64,000 bases of DNA, from positions 496,001-560,000 of the forward strand of contig CAMPDV010000092.1 in the NCBI GenBank assembly GCA_946699065.1, written 5' to 3'. This DNA comes from Loxodes magnus. Taxonomy: Eukaryota; Ciliophora; Karyorelictea; Loxodida; Loxodidae. A program made the translations under genes and the position numbers. Shown here piece by piece: positions 12,561 to 24,573 of the stretch; positions within the stretch are counted from its first letter, which is position 1, and the number at the start of each line of letters is the position of its first letter. The notes below the pieces were generated by a model, which saw only the letters and a program-made list of their open reading frames with translations, did not search any database and was not told the origin of the DNA.

Positions 12561-13522
12561 TCATCCTTTGCTACTCTTAACTAACTAAGTTTTTCTGAGC
12601 TTAGTCATTTTAAATTTTTGGTTTAGTCTATGGATTTTTATGCTTTCTAAAATTAAAAATTACTTTTGAATTGAAGGTTCAATGCTTTCTTTTTTTTCAC
12701 CATTCTAACTTTGCTACACTTGCCTTTGCAGTTACTTTAAGATTATCTTTCCTCTATTTCTCACTTAATTTTCATTTCTTCCCTGCAAAAGCAATGCAAT
12801 TTTAGACCATTAAGGTCCTTTTTATTTATAATTAGTTAATATAACTTTATCCTCTTCTTTTGTCCAATTTCCCTCTAAAATAAAAACTTACTCTTTAATT
12901 ACGGATTTATATGATTGTTCCATCTTTCTCTTGTCATTTTGCCTTTTCGCACGATTTACTTTCCATGGATTTTATCGTTCAAAATTTTGGAAATATCATG
13001 CCAAGACAACTTTTCGTTATATGTTTTGAGTGTAAGCAGCAGTTAATCTTCCTCTTTAGACCATTTTTATTATTTTTTTAACCTGTTCTCAATATTGTAT
13101 CCATAAAAGGCCCTAGGAGTAGTAATAGTAGCACCGTCTATTATTTGTACTTTTGATTCCTTCTAAGTTTGAGCTAGTTTTTTCTTGCTTTTAGATTGTT
13201 ATTATTACTACTACTATTACTGTTACTGATCCTGGTCCTTTATAGTTGCTTAATTTTTCCTTTTATCCTATTTAATAATCTAAACTTCTAATTTATTATC
13301 TAAAGAATTCTCTTTTTGATCACTTTGAGTCATCATTGAACTAAGCTCTGAATCTTTTTTCTCCTCTGAAGCTTACTAACAATGCATCTAACCTTCCAAA
13401 TGAGGTTAATCGAAGTTCTACTGAACTATTAGCATAACATCATCAATAGCTTCTTACTCAGCAGTGCAGATTGGATTTTGGCAAAATTGTAAAGAACTCT
13501 GAATTCCAGTGACTTTAATCAT
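12561..13522 (-). CDS. Two-repeat Myb-type DNA-binding protein
   Basis: Predicted 314-residue nuclear protein; ATG at 13,522, stop TGA at 12,561-12,563. Myb repeats fold as helix-turn-helix units that bind DNA. The first repeat reads KWSKEEDQLLLTL ... LSWHDISKIL ... TRERWNNHINP; the second reads GNWTKEEDKVILTNY ... WSKIALLLQGRNENQVRNR. The spaced tryptophans, acidic EED and the RxRWNNH/NQVRNR third-helix signatures are typical of R2R3-like animal and plant Myb proteins. A 17-base intron (12,875-12,891) lies between the repeats; without removing it the second repeat is out of frame, and with it removed the coding length is exactly 315 codons. A poly-Gln run encoded mostly by TAA/TAG lies upstream of the repeats. 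No TGA-Trp is used. It is likely a transcription regulator; the target is unknown. Confidence 0.88.
12875..12891 (-). other. 17-base spliceosomal intron in Myb gene
   Basis: Minus-strand sequence GTAAGTTTTTATTTTAG. Its removal restores the frame into the second Myb repeat (LKKGNWTKEED), a direct test by homology. The 5' end matches the eukaryotic GTAAGT consensus and the 3' end is TAG. Confidence 0.85.
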
Positions 13523-16500
13523 ACGTTTATAATTAATTACGTGATTTTAAAGTTAAATTAAACTTAATAGCTATAAATAAAGATGCCAGGTTTAAAAATG
13601 TCTTGTACTAGATTAGGGATACTTAACTAGCTGCTGCTATTTATTACAATTTTATTATTTAAAATCTATTTTTATTCATTTAGGGGTATTTAGACTATTT
13701 AATAAATACAAAGGATATGGATAAAACTAAAGAAGTAAATAGGTAAAGTTCAACTAAAGGATAATCAGATTAAATGAAATTCTAGGATTTTTCAATTTTA
13801 GTATATTTATGAAATATGAAGGGTTATTTAATTTAAATAAGAGTTATAAAACTTTATATGAGGCTATTTAAAAGAAGATAATTTAAATCTCATTTAAAAG
13901 TTCCTACTCAGGTTATTTACCTCTATCATTTCAAATCATAATTGTCTATTTATTATAATGTCAATATATTTGGATGGTTGGATACATAGATGGCTTTCTA
14001 GATAATAATATTAAAAAGGCTATATAGCAACTTTTATAAGCTTGGCCTTGAATCTTCAAGTTATATTATCTTAATACGTAGAACTAGATAAATCTGCTGC
14101 TATTTCCTTTATTTATTTGTAATGAGTTCAGTTATTTGGTTAACTTTAATTTAAAATGCCTTTATTAACTTATTTAGGCTTTAGTTGACTTGTTTAAATC
14201 AATTTAACTAGTGCTTACTTGTTCTGGTATTTCTTTAAATTTATTTCTCAACTTTGAATTGATTTTTAAGCATAAAAGATAACTAATATTTATGAAATGC
14301 TTGCACTAGCATTAGCTCTTATGAAGAGTAATTCCATTTTGCATTAATTTAGAACTCATATTTTCCTATTTAATAGTTTGAGCTTTAAGTTCCTTAGTAA
14401 GATCAAGATAAGCTGATTTAAATTATGTGCTTAAGGGCTTTTTCATTTAATTTTATACTTTTTCTGATTAAAAGTTTCATGCTGTTTTAGTTACTTCTTA
14501 GTTAATAAATCAAGTAATTATGAAATTTAATTAAAGTCAAAAAGTATAAAAGCAAAGTCTGGATATTAGAAGAATTAAAGTTCTAAGATAGAGAATAAAG
14601 CTAAAATAAAAAAGTTCTCTATAGTACTAAAGCTAAATGCTATTATAACTTTGAAACATTTGTAAAAAGAGTTTCGATAAATTAAAGCATTCGATATGTT
14701 TATAGTTTCTTGTAGAACTTAGGAAATTTAAAAATATTGCTAGCAAAATAGCTTATTTATTAGCTTAATAGCTACTAACTCTATAGTTAAATCTATTTTT
14801 TTAATTATTCTTTGCTTATTAAGAATTCCTCTTATTTACTTAAACTCATAATTATATTCTTTTCATGTTCTGTATGTAAAAGCTTATCCTATTTCTATAG
14901 TAAAAGGTAGAAAAATATAAAAATATAAGACATATTAATGTTTTGCTTTAGATAATTAGAAATAATGCTATCCTATAATCTGATTAACTTGCTTTATCAA
15001 GGATCTTAGGTTTTTGCTTGTTAACCTGTGCTTCATTAACTTTAAAATAGAACTTAACCTTATTTACTCTAATTTAAATTAAGCTTTAGTTATATATTTA
15101 TATTATATAACACTCAAGTGTATATAAGCATAGGCACTGTAGAATTTACTTGATTTTTTCTATTTTAGCTATAGGATTTTTAAATATACCTTAGGTAAAT
15201 AAAGCTATATTTTGCTTCAGCGTTTTTATATTAGAAGGATGGGAGATAAAAGGGAGATATTCTTTAATACTTTTCATAAATTTTTATTTCTTTCAATTAA
15301 ATAAGAAAAAACAAGTAAATTTAGTTTTCATTTATAAAAGACTTTAAAACTTATATTAGAAAGGCTTTTTATAATCATATGGTACTTCTATAAGTTTTTG
15401 CTTAATTACCAACACGTAATTTAGAGTAAATATTTTGAGTATAATAATCAAAAAGAAAGCTGATTCTTTAAAAGCTTTAGAAGTATAATACATTAGTACA
15501 GCAAGTAAGGATTTAAGCGTGATTTATAAACAGAAAAATCGATAAAGAATAGTTATGAAATAAAAAGCCTTGCTATTTAATAAAATAATCTCTATTATTT
15601 AATTGTAATAATCATTTTACAAAATACAAGCTATAATCTTAAGTTTTCGAATGTTTGATGATTTACAAGTCACATAATAGTTATTTAAAAATAGTATTAA
15701 CTAGATAATAAAAATAATTTTACAAGTATAGGATAAATTTAAAATAAGATGCTATAGAAGTTAGAGGAAATTGAGTCAGAATATAAATTTCATTTTGCAG
15801 TGAAATTCAGAAAAAAGTGTAGTCAGAATAGAAAATAAAAGTTTAAAGTAGATCGAATAGGTATAAGATATTGACTCTTTATGGTTATTATAGCTAGAAT
15901 GATTCCCAAAATAAGCTTTTAGATTTAAACTATAAAATATCTTAAGTAAAAACAATTCTTTTGGTATAAGAATAAATAGTTAGCTTTGCTTTAAAAAGAA
16001 TAAAGTTGCATACAGAAGTTTTATCTAAAATTATCAAAATATATTTAATTTTGATTTATTCAATTTATAAGGTTTATAAAATAATAAAATAACAAAAATA
16101 ATCAGTTATCATTTAACTCCTAATAAATTTAAAATTTACACTTGAAAAAAAATTCATTTATAAGAACAAAAAAAGTAAATTTTACGTCATAGAAAGAGAT
16201 AAATCATAGAGGATTTATTTTTTACTTAAATAATTAATTTTAAGTACTTTTAATTTTTAATTTGAATAGATCCTTTAAGACTCCAATATCCTCAAATCTG
16301 GTATAAAATAATTTATAAAAATTAAGTTGAGAAATGAAAAGCAATAGATATTCTATTAATTATTTTTTACTAGATTATCCTGGATACGAGCAATAGTAAT
16401 TAAAAATTAATAAAACTAAGTAAATAGAAATAAGATAAATAGTTTTATAGTTAAACCAAAACCAATACACTTTCTATTTATTGGTTAATTTTTCTTCACA

Positions 16501-18221
16501 AATAATTTCCAAAAAAATTTAATTTAAGCTAAAACTTTTTTCTTATAGCGAGATTTAACTGGCATATTTTTTTGAAAATTTTCAAAAATTATTTGCTAGT
16601 TAATATCTCTTCTAAAATTTTAGAAATTATTATTAAATTTATTTATTATTTATTTATTATTTTTCATATATAGCGCATACTATTTCAACTTTTTCTTTAC
16701 TTTTTATTTTCTTTATTCGTGAATTTTAATTACTTTCCTCTTTTACTATTAATTTATTTTATCTTTTGCAATAGACAATTCTATTCATTAGATATAGCTT
16801 AAACTTAATCCTCATTTTCTATTTTGATCTAAACAATATCTTCTAAGAATAAATTTAAGCTTTCTTTTTCTTAGACAACTTAAAAATTTCTTTTTCATAT
16901 ATTTTATTATTAATTATCGACCATATGCATGAACATAATCCTTTTACAAAAATTGCATATAATATCTAATTTATCTCTCTTTCTTACATCAATTATGTTT
17001 TATTAAAGCATAAATTTGATTGATCATCTCTTTAATTTTCTATGATAGCTTAAAATTTTGCTTTCATCTGATTACTAAAAAACCAACTAGAAAAACTTTA
17101 GATTAATTTTGAATTTAATGCTTGGAATCTTTTAAATGATAAATGAGCTAAATAAGATAGTGAAAGTGATATTAAGCATAAAGTAGAATAATATGATGAG
17201 CTATACTAATAAATTATTTATCTTGGAATGTTTAAGTCAATTATTTCACAAATAGAAATGAGCTACTTGGTCTAAAATATTACCCTTTTTATATTTTTTT
17301 TCTAATTAGCTTAGTGTATTAATTGAACCTTATTATGTATCTAACTGGATAAATTGGAAGTATGACAATTTTTTAAATAGTTATACATTTTACTATTCAT
17401 TGGGTACCTTTTTATAGTAAATTTAGAAATATAATTAGTAGGTTTTCTAAGGAAAATGAACATTTTTATAGGCGAAAAAATTTGATGATTAGAGTATAGC
17501 TAAAGAGAGAGTAAAGTATCTGCAAAAACTTGGTTTAGAATTAATTGGCAAAATTGAAAGAAAGTTCAACAAAATAAAAAGGCTAAATAGAGAATAATAA
17601 TATCAAATTATGTTCTTTTGCAGTTTACTTTAAGCACTTGCTTTTTGAGTTATATCTATAAAAATTATTTTACTTTTCATTAAATTTTATCTCAGAAATT
17701 TTTTCTGAAAGCTGAATAAAATAAAGTATTACCCTTAATATGCAGCATGTGACTAGAATATTTATATAAACTCTTTAAATTTATAAGAATTTCTTGATTT
17801 AAAGCTTTTTTAGCATTTTTACCAGATATGACTTAATTCAATTAAAATATCTCGTCTTGCTTTTGATTAAGTTAAGAGCTGACAAGCTAAGTTTTCATAT
17901 TTAATATTCTTTTGGCTTATTTATTTAACTATAGAAAATCTAATCTTTATGAGATATGTTTTCTAATATATTTAGCTTTTCGATAATTATCTAGTTGATA
18001 GATAAATTACATGGTATTTATTTATGACTACTTAGCCTGTTTATATTTAATTAGTAAAATTATGAAAATAAGACATAGCTTAGAGAACAAAATAAATATG
18101 ATAATTAAGCATAAGTCTAACTATACTTAAGTGTATATTTAATTAATAATTATCTTATATCATTTTATTAATATTTATCATTTTATTTAAATAGCTTAAT
18201 TTAGAAAAGTATTAAGTTTTA
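13523..18221. other. Long AT-rich intergenic region
   Basis: About 4.7 kb without a recognisable gene. Two short coding-like patches: 15,751-15,870 (+), a 42-codon frame, and 17,472-17,648 (+), a Lys-rich helical frame ending in TGA but with no start codon. Neither has support beyond composition. Confidence 0.4.
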
Positions 18222-20261
18222 TCACGATAGAGTGTAAGTAATCATGAACATAGGGTAGGCTCTCCCTTCCTCATATAAAATGTAAACTCCTTTACCATCG
18301 TGAACTGAATCGTAATTTATTTATTTTTAAGTGAATGTGTTATTTTAAGGAGCTTTATTTATTTGCTCAGTATTTATTATAGTTTCTCCAACAATAACAT
18401 CACATAAAAATATAACTTACTATTTAACTTCTTTCTTTGTCTCGTTCTAATTTTTCATCTGGTTATTTATAAAATATGAAATGTCTTCTGAAAAATAAAT
18501 TCCCTTTCCATACATTCCTTATGGATTGAAATTCTTTTTGTCGAATCCTACTTCACTCATTGTTATAGTATTAGGTCTTTCTTCAGTAAATTTGTAAAAT
18601 AATCTAGAAATTTAAGGCATTTTACCATATAAACCATTTAGCATCTTTACTTTATCTAGAAAATTTCTTCATAGAATTTTATTTTGGACTATTGCTACTC
18701 TAGTAATTGCTATAGTAGGAACTTTCTATTTTATTTAAGTTAAAATATCTTAGAAATCTTTATCATTTTAAGTTAGTACATTTTCATAATAAAATCCTTA
18801 GAAAGGCATTTTCCAGTTTTAAGGAAATTTTACATCTAATTAGTTTGCAATAAAAGGTTGACTATTCAACTACTTCAGCTCATTATAAGCATTTTATACT
18901 GCGTCTTTATACCCATGAAAAATGGTTCCTTCTTGGTTAAAAGTTAAGAAAGTTTTTGTTAGCTAAGCTATAGTAAAAGTTTTATCGAAATCGATGATTT
19001 CAATATTCTATTAAGTACTTAAAGTTTTGAAATCTTCTAGGAATGATTTGATATTTTGAAATTCACCATAAACTTGTATTACAGCGGCAGGTTTTAGAGG
19101 CATTGTTTTTATAATTTATCTAATAAACTTATTATCATTTTTTATCTGAATCATGTAATTGAAGTCAATTTCATAGTGTTGATTTTGAAACTAAAGTTGA
19201 AATCTTTGATTTTAATTTTATTAATAAGCTTAATCAATCTACTAATTTATTTAGTCTTCGTAACTAATATAACCTGGGTCATCTTTTCATGCCCATTAGT
19301 ATTTACTATTTTATTGCGTAAAGTTTTACATAATTCTTTGTAAACTAAACTCATTTTTGGTTTTTTGATCTTTTACTTTCATTGTTTGGAATTAATACAA
19401 TCAATTAGTGTTTTATGTCTAAAGCAAAAGTTATTATCTCTTAAGATTTTAACTAGAATATTCTAGCTAAGCTGATGTAATTGAATCATAAGAAATCCAT
19501 GTTTTCCTTTAATCTTATCACTACCAAACAGCCAATTATTAAAAGGTTTCTATTTAAGAAATTTCATCAGGTAAAAATCTTTTTATTTGACATTTATTTT
19601 AAGTTTGCTAGTTTTATTGCATCATTTGGGAAAAATCTATCAAAAAAGGAACTTTTTATTATTAACTTTATGGAATAAGAACTTAAATAGTTTGAGTAGG
19701 ATTTGATTAATAACCTTATTCTATTATCATTTATAGTTATGGCTAGTAAGGAGTTCATTAATTGTTATTATCTTACCAATACCATTAAGGTTAGTTTGAG
19801 ACCGATTGTTATAGTTACTTGATTTATTAAGGAATTCTTCTTATTTTAGTAATGCTTTGTGTATTTTATTTCTTAGAAGTCATTTACTAGAAGTCTAATT
19901 CATATGTTTCATATTAACTATCTGACTAAAATAAAAAGCTGGCACTTTTGTTTGGGTTATTTATATAAGCTGATTCAATTAAAGTTTAATATTGTGCTCT
20001 AAAAGGAGTTCATTAATTTTAGATTTATTCATATTCCCAAATAGACACTGTATTCTAATTTTATTATAGCTACTATAACTTTATTACTTTAGACTTAACT
20101 GAATACTTTTGATTAAGTTATTCTAAGGTTTAAGAGCCTTATTACTCTTGAAGGAAGGCCAAATCAGATTCTGATAAAATATTTTCTTAAACTGTCAAGT
20201 TAATAGTATTTCAGTTTAGGCTCTAATTTTGTGTATTTGAATTCGAGGCTAAACAACCCAT
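18222..20261 (-). CDS. WWE(x4)-PARP-like protein, copy A
   Basis: Predicted 679-residue protein, ATG at 20,261, stop TGA at 18,222-18,224. It starts MGCLAS, a consensus for N-myristoylation with a palmitoylatable Cys3. Four WWE domains follow, then a C-terminal PARP-type ADP-ribosyltransferase fold. WWE domains in other PARPs bind ADP-ribose units. Catalytic-fold landmarks are TRVAIVQNKILW, SRLFYK, GMYGKGIYFSED, and GVYILYEEGRAYPMFTITY. The His of the usual H-Y-E triad is Tyr and the Glu position is Val, giving Y-Y-V as in human PARP13, so NAD-dependent transfer is doubtful. It differs from copies B and C in the SRLFYKFTEERP segment and has its own last codons. The upstream flank is a duplicate of that of copy B, later interrupted by retroelements at about 21.37 kb. 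Confidence 0.85.
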
Positions 20262-21370
20262 TTTTAAGAAAAGAAGATTAAATCCTTTTTAGAGCAATTA
20301 TGATTGAAAAAAAGTTATTTTATAATTTTAAATCTAATTAAGAATAATTTAGCCTCCCACTTTCTTAAATTTAAATGTTTCTTAATAATTATTTCTAGTT
20401 AAATCTGTAAAATTTAAATTAGTTCTTTTTATCCTTTATAATCAATAAAATATAAAGAGAAAATAATACTAAACAGAGTTATATGATTTAAATAGTTATA
20501 AATTGGCTATTAACTCTACTTTTCTCTTTATTTATTAATATATGAAGCTGATTTTTTCTTATATCGTTTAAAATTTATTAACGATTCTCTGTTTTATCTA
20601 TTCTGTCATGATTTAAATAGATATTTGCTTTGTATCTTTCATAAATTTTTATTTATTATATTTTTGTACTAGGAAAGAAGAATCAATTGATATATTTCTA
20701 TTAATAGATAAAGATTTATCTTAGATGTGTAATTTATCAACTACCAGAGTAATTAAAAATAAATTAGTTTATATTGCTCCTTTTATTTTTGTTTCTAACT
20801 AACAAAATTAAAAATTTTGGTGCAACTCTTTAGAAAAAATTAAATTGAGAAAGTCAAAGATGTATCCTTAAAACTTTACTATAGTTTCATAATTTTAAGG
20901 TATTAATTACTTCTTCTTCTTGAGCTAAAAATAAACCTAATTTTTATCAAGGAGAACGAAAATAAAATTTTATATATCCCTTTATTTTAAAATTAATTGG
21001 TTCTAAAATTTAAATTCATTTCTTTAAAAAATCACTAAAACTAAAGAGCTGCATTAGCTAATTCTTTTAATAAAAGGCTTTTAAATCTAATCCTATGATA
21101 GTTATTTTATAGAATAAAACTTAAAATAATTGCTTGTATTAAATAACTAACATTTAAGCTAAATATTAGTAAACAGAACATATCAATTATGAAAATTCTA
21201 TCTTCTATTAGATTTTAAATTATGTAGATTGAAAGTTAATGAGGAAATAATTGATTTCATATCTATTAATATTTAAATGATTTCATTACATCCAAATATA
21301 TAATATAGAATGCTTATTTATCATAATTTCGTAATAATAACTGTAGAAACAAAATTATAATACAATGGTA
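20262..21370. repeat. Upstream flank of copy A, homologous to flank of copy B
   Basis: Diverged but alignable to 46,262-47,350; for example both share a TCTAATTAAGAATAATTTAG segment about 80 bases upstream of the start codon. It probably contains the promoter. The homology stops at about 21,370, where an insertion begins, and resumes at about 24,574. Confidence 0.6.
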
Positions 21371-21562
21371 CCTAAAGAATAAAAACCTCCAAACTAGACT
21401 AACAAAATACGATAAGAAATATAAATCTATCTTTAGTATTTACAAAAAAAAACTATAGAAGGCAGAACTAAGAGCTTTCAAACAAAATCTATGTTCTAAT
21501 TTAGCAAATTGATTAATAATAATAATATGAACTAAAAGTTAATATTATTTAAATTAAAAAAA

Positions 21563-22180
21563 ATGGAGAGTTGGAACAAAGGTTTTCTTATAAAAAAGAC
21601 GATCCATAGCACTTCTGATCATTCTTTCTAGAACTAAAAAACACCAACCAAGATCTAAAAAAAACAATATTGCCAAATCTCAGAAGAAAAATAACTACCT
21701 TCCAAAATTCCAAAAAAGAGGCTCACATTCGAATAACTAATGAAGTTAGATAAGGAATAACTTGTAGAGATCACTATTGACTACATCGATAAAGTAGAGA
21801 ATCTCGAACACTACGTCATAAACATATAACAAGATTTACAAGATTATGTCGAAGATGAGAAGCTGCACCCTGAATTTATAGCAAAATAGGACATTAATAA
21901 TAGGTATTAAGAAATAGAATGGGATATTGTAAGACTAGATGAACAAATGGTAATAGATTTTCAAAAATATGAAAATGCCTTCTAGCAAATTATAGAAATT
22001 AAATAAAGATTAGCAAAATTAGAGAATTAAAAATCCTAAAAAAATCAAGATCAAGTGATAATAGAAGAACAGCCCAAGACTAAATAAAATTTCTTCAAAA
22101 AGAAATGTCACATATGCGGCAGCTAATATCATCTTTGAAGACGATGCAAGGAGAATATCCAAATTAGATAAAAGATTTGA
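21563..22180 (+). CDS. Gag-like ORF1 with CCHC zinc knuckle (element E1)
   Basis: Predicted 205-residue protein starting at ATG 21,563 after an A-run and ending at TGA 22,178-22,180. The middle (about residues 55-165) is rich in Glu, Lys, Gln and Leu and likely forms a coiled coil. Near the C terminus CHIC-GSQY-H-LWRR-C gives a perfect C-x2-C-x4-H-x4-C zinc knuckle, the nucleic-acid-binding motif of retroviral Gag and LINE ORF1 proteins; its Trp is encoded by TGA. The protein ends 11 residues after the knuckle. The start MESWNKGF resembles the LINE ORF1 start MVSFKKGF at 27,835. No polymerase gene follows. It probably packages RNA of this element; that role is inferred. Confidence 0.65.
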
Positions 22181-22365
22181 AACGAATTGACTACCTTTTA
22201 CCCATCCTCGGATGGTTAGCTATGACGGAAAAAGATAACTCAAAGACCATTCGGAAAGCTCGGAAGTGAACTTGGATGGAGACACCGGGGAGTCCGAGAC
22301 CCTGTAAAAGGTAATACAGGGGGTTATGGATCTTTTAAGGGAACACTCCATTAGCCTTAAAATTT
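22181..22365 (+). other. GC-rich structured tail of element E1
   Basis: A GC-rich island in otherwise AT-rich DNA directly after the E1 stop codon. It has a near-perfect palindrome CCATCCTCGGATGG, a CTCGGA/TCCGAG pairing across about 35 bases, and ACCTTTTAC pairing with GTAAAAGGT across about 130 bases. It could be a 3' UTR recognised by a reverse transcriptase or a self-cleaving RNA; the family is not recognised. Confidence 0.45.
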
Positions 22366-22384
22366 TTAATTTAATTTAATGAAC

Positions 22385-22609
22385 TAAAAGTTAAGTGTTT
22401 GGAGTTCCCTGGGCTTCCAACCAGTTTCGCTCCGCCATTTTTTTATACATGGATGTATACCACAACCTCTTTTTGTATGGTGGAGGTTACCACGGATGAT
22501 TTTCGTTGTTTCATATGTTCAATTTATGCCTGTATATACCAGTTTTAGTTAATCATAATTTTTTAATACTTCATCATATTCTTTTTTCTTCTGATGTTTT
22601 GAATTTTTT
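22385..22609 (-). other. Conserved 3' tail of element E2
   Basis: On the minus strand, sequence after the E2 stop matches the tail of element E3 (38,960-39,174): shared blocks GTGGTAT, an A-run followed by ATGGC, and GAAACTGGTTG in the same order. Stems such as AACCTC/GAGGTT and ATACAT/ATGTAT are visible. Conservation outside the ORF suggests a functional terminus. Confidence 0.55.
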
Positions 22610-23189
22610 TCATTCTTGACATTGTCGCAAAATGTGATTATCTTAATTGCAGTATCAACATTTCTTCTTTTGATTTTACACATATATTTTTTAAAAGATT
22701 TTTTATTTAATTTTTTCAATTCTCTTTATTATACTTGTATCTAGAGTTAAATCATTTTAATTATTTTTTTCTTATTTTTAGAATGGAGCATTTTCAATGT
22801 CCATTTTTTTAGTTTATTTAAAGTTTGATTAAAGCTATTCATATAGTTACTATTCTGTAACCAAATTGTTTTAGATTAATTGCCGTCTTAATATCAATAG
22901 TTCGTTGTTTTAGTCATCTATATTATTCATAAGTTCTCTGATTTTTTCTCCTTTATTATAGATAACTTCCTCATAATTAGATATTTACTTCCTCATTTTT
23001 GTAGTAGTCTTACAGTTGTGGGTCATTGTCAGATTTAGATTCGTTCATTTCAACTGTTCCGATCATAATTTTTTCTTCAGGTGAAGAACTTGAATTCTCT
23101 TGCTTTAGTTATTTTTTCAATAATTCTCTAATGGTTTTCTTTTTAGCGTTTTTAATTTGGTTTCTTGAAAGTCAAATGCTTTACTCCAT
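22610..23189 (-). pseudogene. Gag-like ORF1 with CCHC knuckle, one frameshift (element E2)
   Basis: ATG at 23,189 (MEQSI), TGA at 22,610-22,612. The length of 580 bases is not a multiple of three; the frame breaks near 22,975, at what looks like a short tandem duplication of GAGGAAGT. The second part reads KGEKIRELM ... NNELLILRRQL, then KKCWYCNQDNHILRQCQE, a C-x2-C-x4-H-x4-C knuckle with TGA-encoded Trp. It is clearly homologous to element E3 at 39,175-39,755, which shares GEKIRE, NNELLI and RRQLIQNNLV. A coiled coil precedes the knuckle. It is non-functional as read unless the frameshift is a sequencing error. Confidence 0.6.
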
Positions 23190-23226
23190 TTTTTCTCTTT
23201 AATTATTTTTTAAGCAAATTGATTAA

Positions 23227-23830
23227 ATGAAACAAGAAAATAACGGATTAAAGTAAGATATCATAAGTAGATCCTCTGATCGACAAATATTCTCAATAAT
23301 CCAGTAGATTGAATAATGATTATAAAGAATAAATTCTGAAAATAATAGGAAATATAAAATAAGATGAACTATGATCATATAGATGTAAGAGAGAGAACAA
23401 ATAATTTAGCATTCATTTATACATACTAAAAATCTATAATAAGGTGCCGATACTGCAAGTAGCGAAACCACAAGGTAAGAAACTTTTGGAAATTTTAGGA
23501 AAAACAGAAGAAAGAAAAACTTGAAATAAAATATTTAGAATATACTGCACATGAGAAGCAAAACTATATAGACGGAAAAAGCAATAAATCCTACAAGTAA
23601 TACATCAAATACTAATGGAAGCAAGAGAATGAAAAAAAAGACAATATTGATTTGACGTAGGAAAGTTTATGTAGGCAAGTCTCTGTGGAAGTAAAAGAAA
23701 GCAAGACATAATACTAATCTATTCTGAAGAAGAAGATTATTATTTAGAATTAACTCTCTTCATAAACTAAAATGCGACAAACCAAATAAAGTTGAAAGCA
23801 ACTTTAATTAATTATATTATATTAATATAA
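23227..23830 (+). pseudogene. Decayed ORF1-like element related to E4 (element E5)
   Basis: Starts with ATG AAA CAA GAA at 23,227 (compare MQQEN in E4). After a frame change it reads a segment ending SIIRCRYCKQRNHKVRNFW, which aligns with E4 IMTCWYCKGPGHKVRNYF. The last Cys of the knuckle is replaced by Phe, as it is by Tyr in E4. A basic tail follows. It is adjacent to and in the same orientation as E4, so the two may be a tandem duplication. Confidence 0.45.
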
Positions 23831-23836
23831 AAAAAC

Positions 23837-24514
23837 ATGGAAAATTTCTTGTCATCAGTCTCTTCTTAAAAAGTTTCATCTTAATCAAGCAAAAATTATT
23901 AAAAAATACTTTAAGAATTCAGAGTCATGCAACAAGAAAATTTTAACTTATTAAGACAAGTATAAGAACCTGAAAAGAAAACTGAATTTCTAATGATCAA
24001 TGTGTGAGATAAAAAAATAGGAAATAAATAAGAAGAAAATGTTAAAATAGAATAATTAGAAACTAAATTCAATCAATTCGCAGAATTGACGGAAAGCATA
24101 CTCCTATCAAAGCTTTCGATGAATGATCCAATGGATGTAGACTACCATATCCCAACAACTTATATTCCCTATCGGAAAATCATGACATGTTGATATTGCA
24201 AGGGACCTGGACATAAAGTAAGAAACTACTTCTAATTTAGACTTAAGGAAAAGAGAATCAAGAAAATCAATGGGAAAATATTTTAAGAATCTACTACAAT
24301 TAAGAAGGTAAACTGTATAGAAAAAAAATTCAACTAAAGAGTGAAACTTCTTATATCCAATAGGCGGTTAACGAATTCAATTAAAAGTGGTTGGGATTCG
24401 ACCTATCGGAAAAGATCACAAATAGCAATTTAAAAATCATCAAGATCTATGATAGACAAAAGCCAAACAGATTTGAAGTTGATATTTATACCTAACTTTA
24501 AATTTAAAAAGTGA
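23837..24514 (+). CDS. ORF1-like protein with degenerate zinc knuckle (element E4)
   Basis: Predicted 225-residue protein, ATG at 23,837, stop TGA at 24,512-24,514, frame intact. The N-terminal part is Ser/Gln/Glu-rich and possibly coiled; then DPMDVDYHIP, and the knuckle CWYC-KGPG-H-KVRN-Y, where the fourth ligand Cys is Tyr. A basic region of about 90 residues follows. Its Trp in CWYC is TGA-coded. It may be a derived RNA-binding ORF1 of a non-autonomous element; without the fourth ligand zinc binding is doubtful. Confidence 0.5.
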
Positions 24515-24573
24515 TTAGCCTAAAAATGGCAGATCCACTATAATCAATTGTTATTATTATTATTATACTAAAA

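Larger units (their letters stand above)
21371..24573. mobile_element. Nested cluster of ORF1-only retroelements inserted in the A flank
   Basis: About 3.2 kb absent from the homologous B flank, where the sequences on either side are contiguous near 47,355-47,365. It contains at least four ORFs that end in or near a CCHC zinc knuckle: 21,563-22,180 (+), 22,610-23,189 (-), about 23,227-23,830 (+) and 23,837-24,514 (+), with GC-rich structured tails at 22,181-22,365 and 22,385-22,609. No reverse transcriptase is present, so these are either non-autonomous retroelements or remnants. The exact ends need alignment. Confidence 0.6.

Noticed and set aside
19481-19678. Conserved plus-strand frame MNHKK..., present in copies A, B and C (also 45,463 and 50,776)
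   Set aside because: It is the antisense of WWE2-WWE3 coding sequence in the three minus-strand genes; conservation is explained by those genes.
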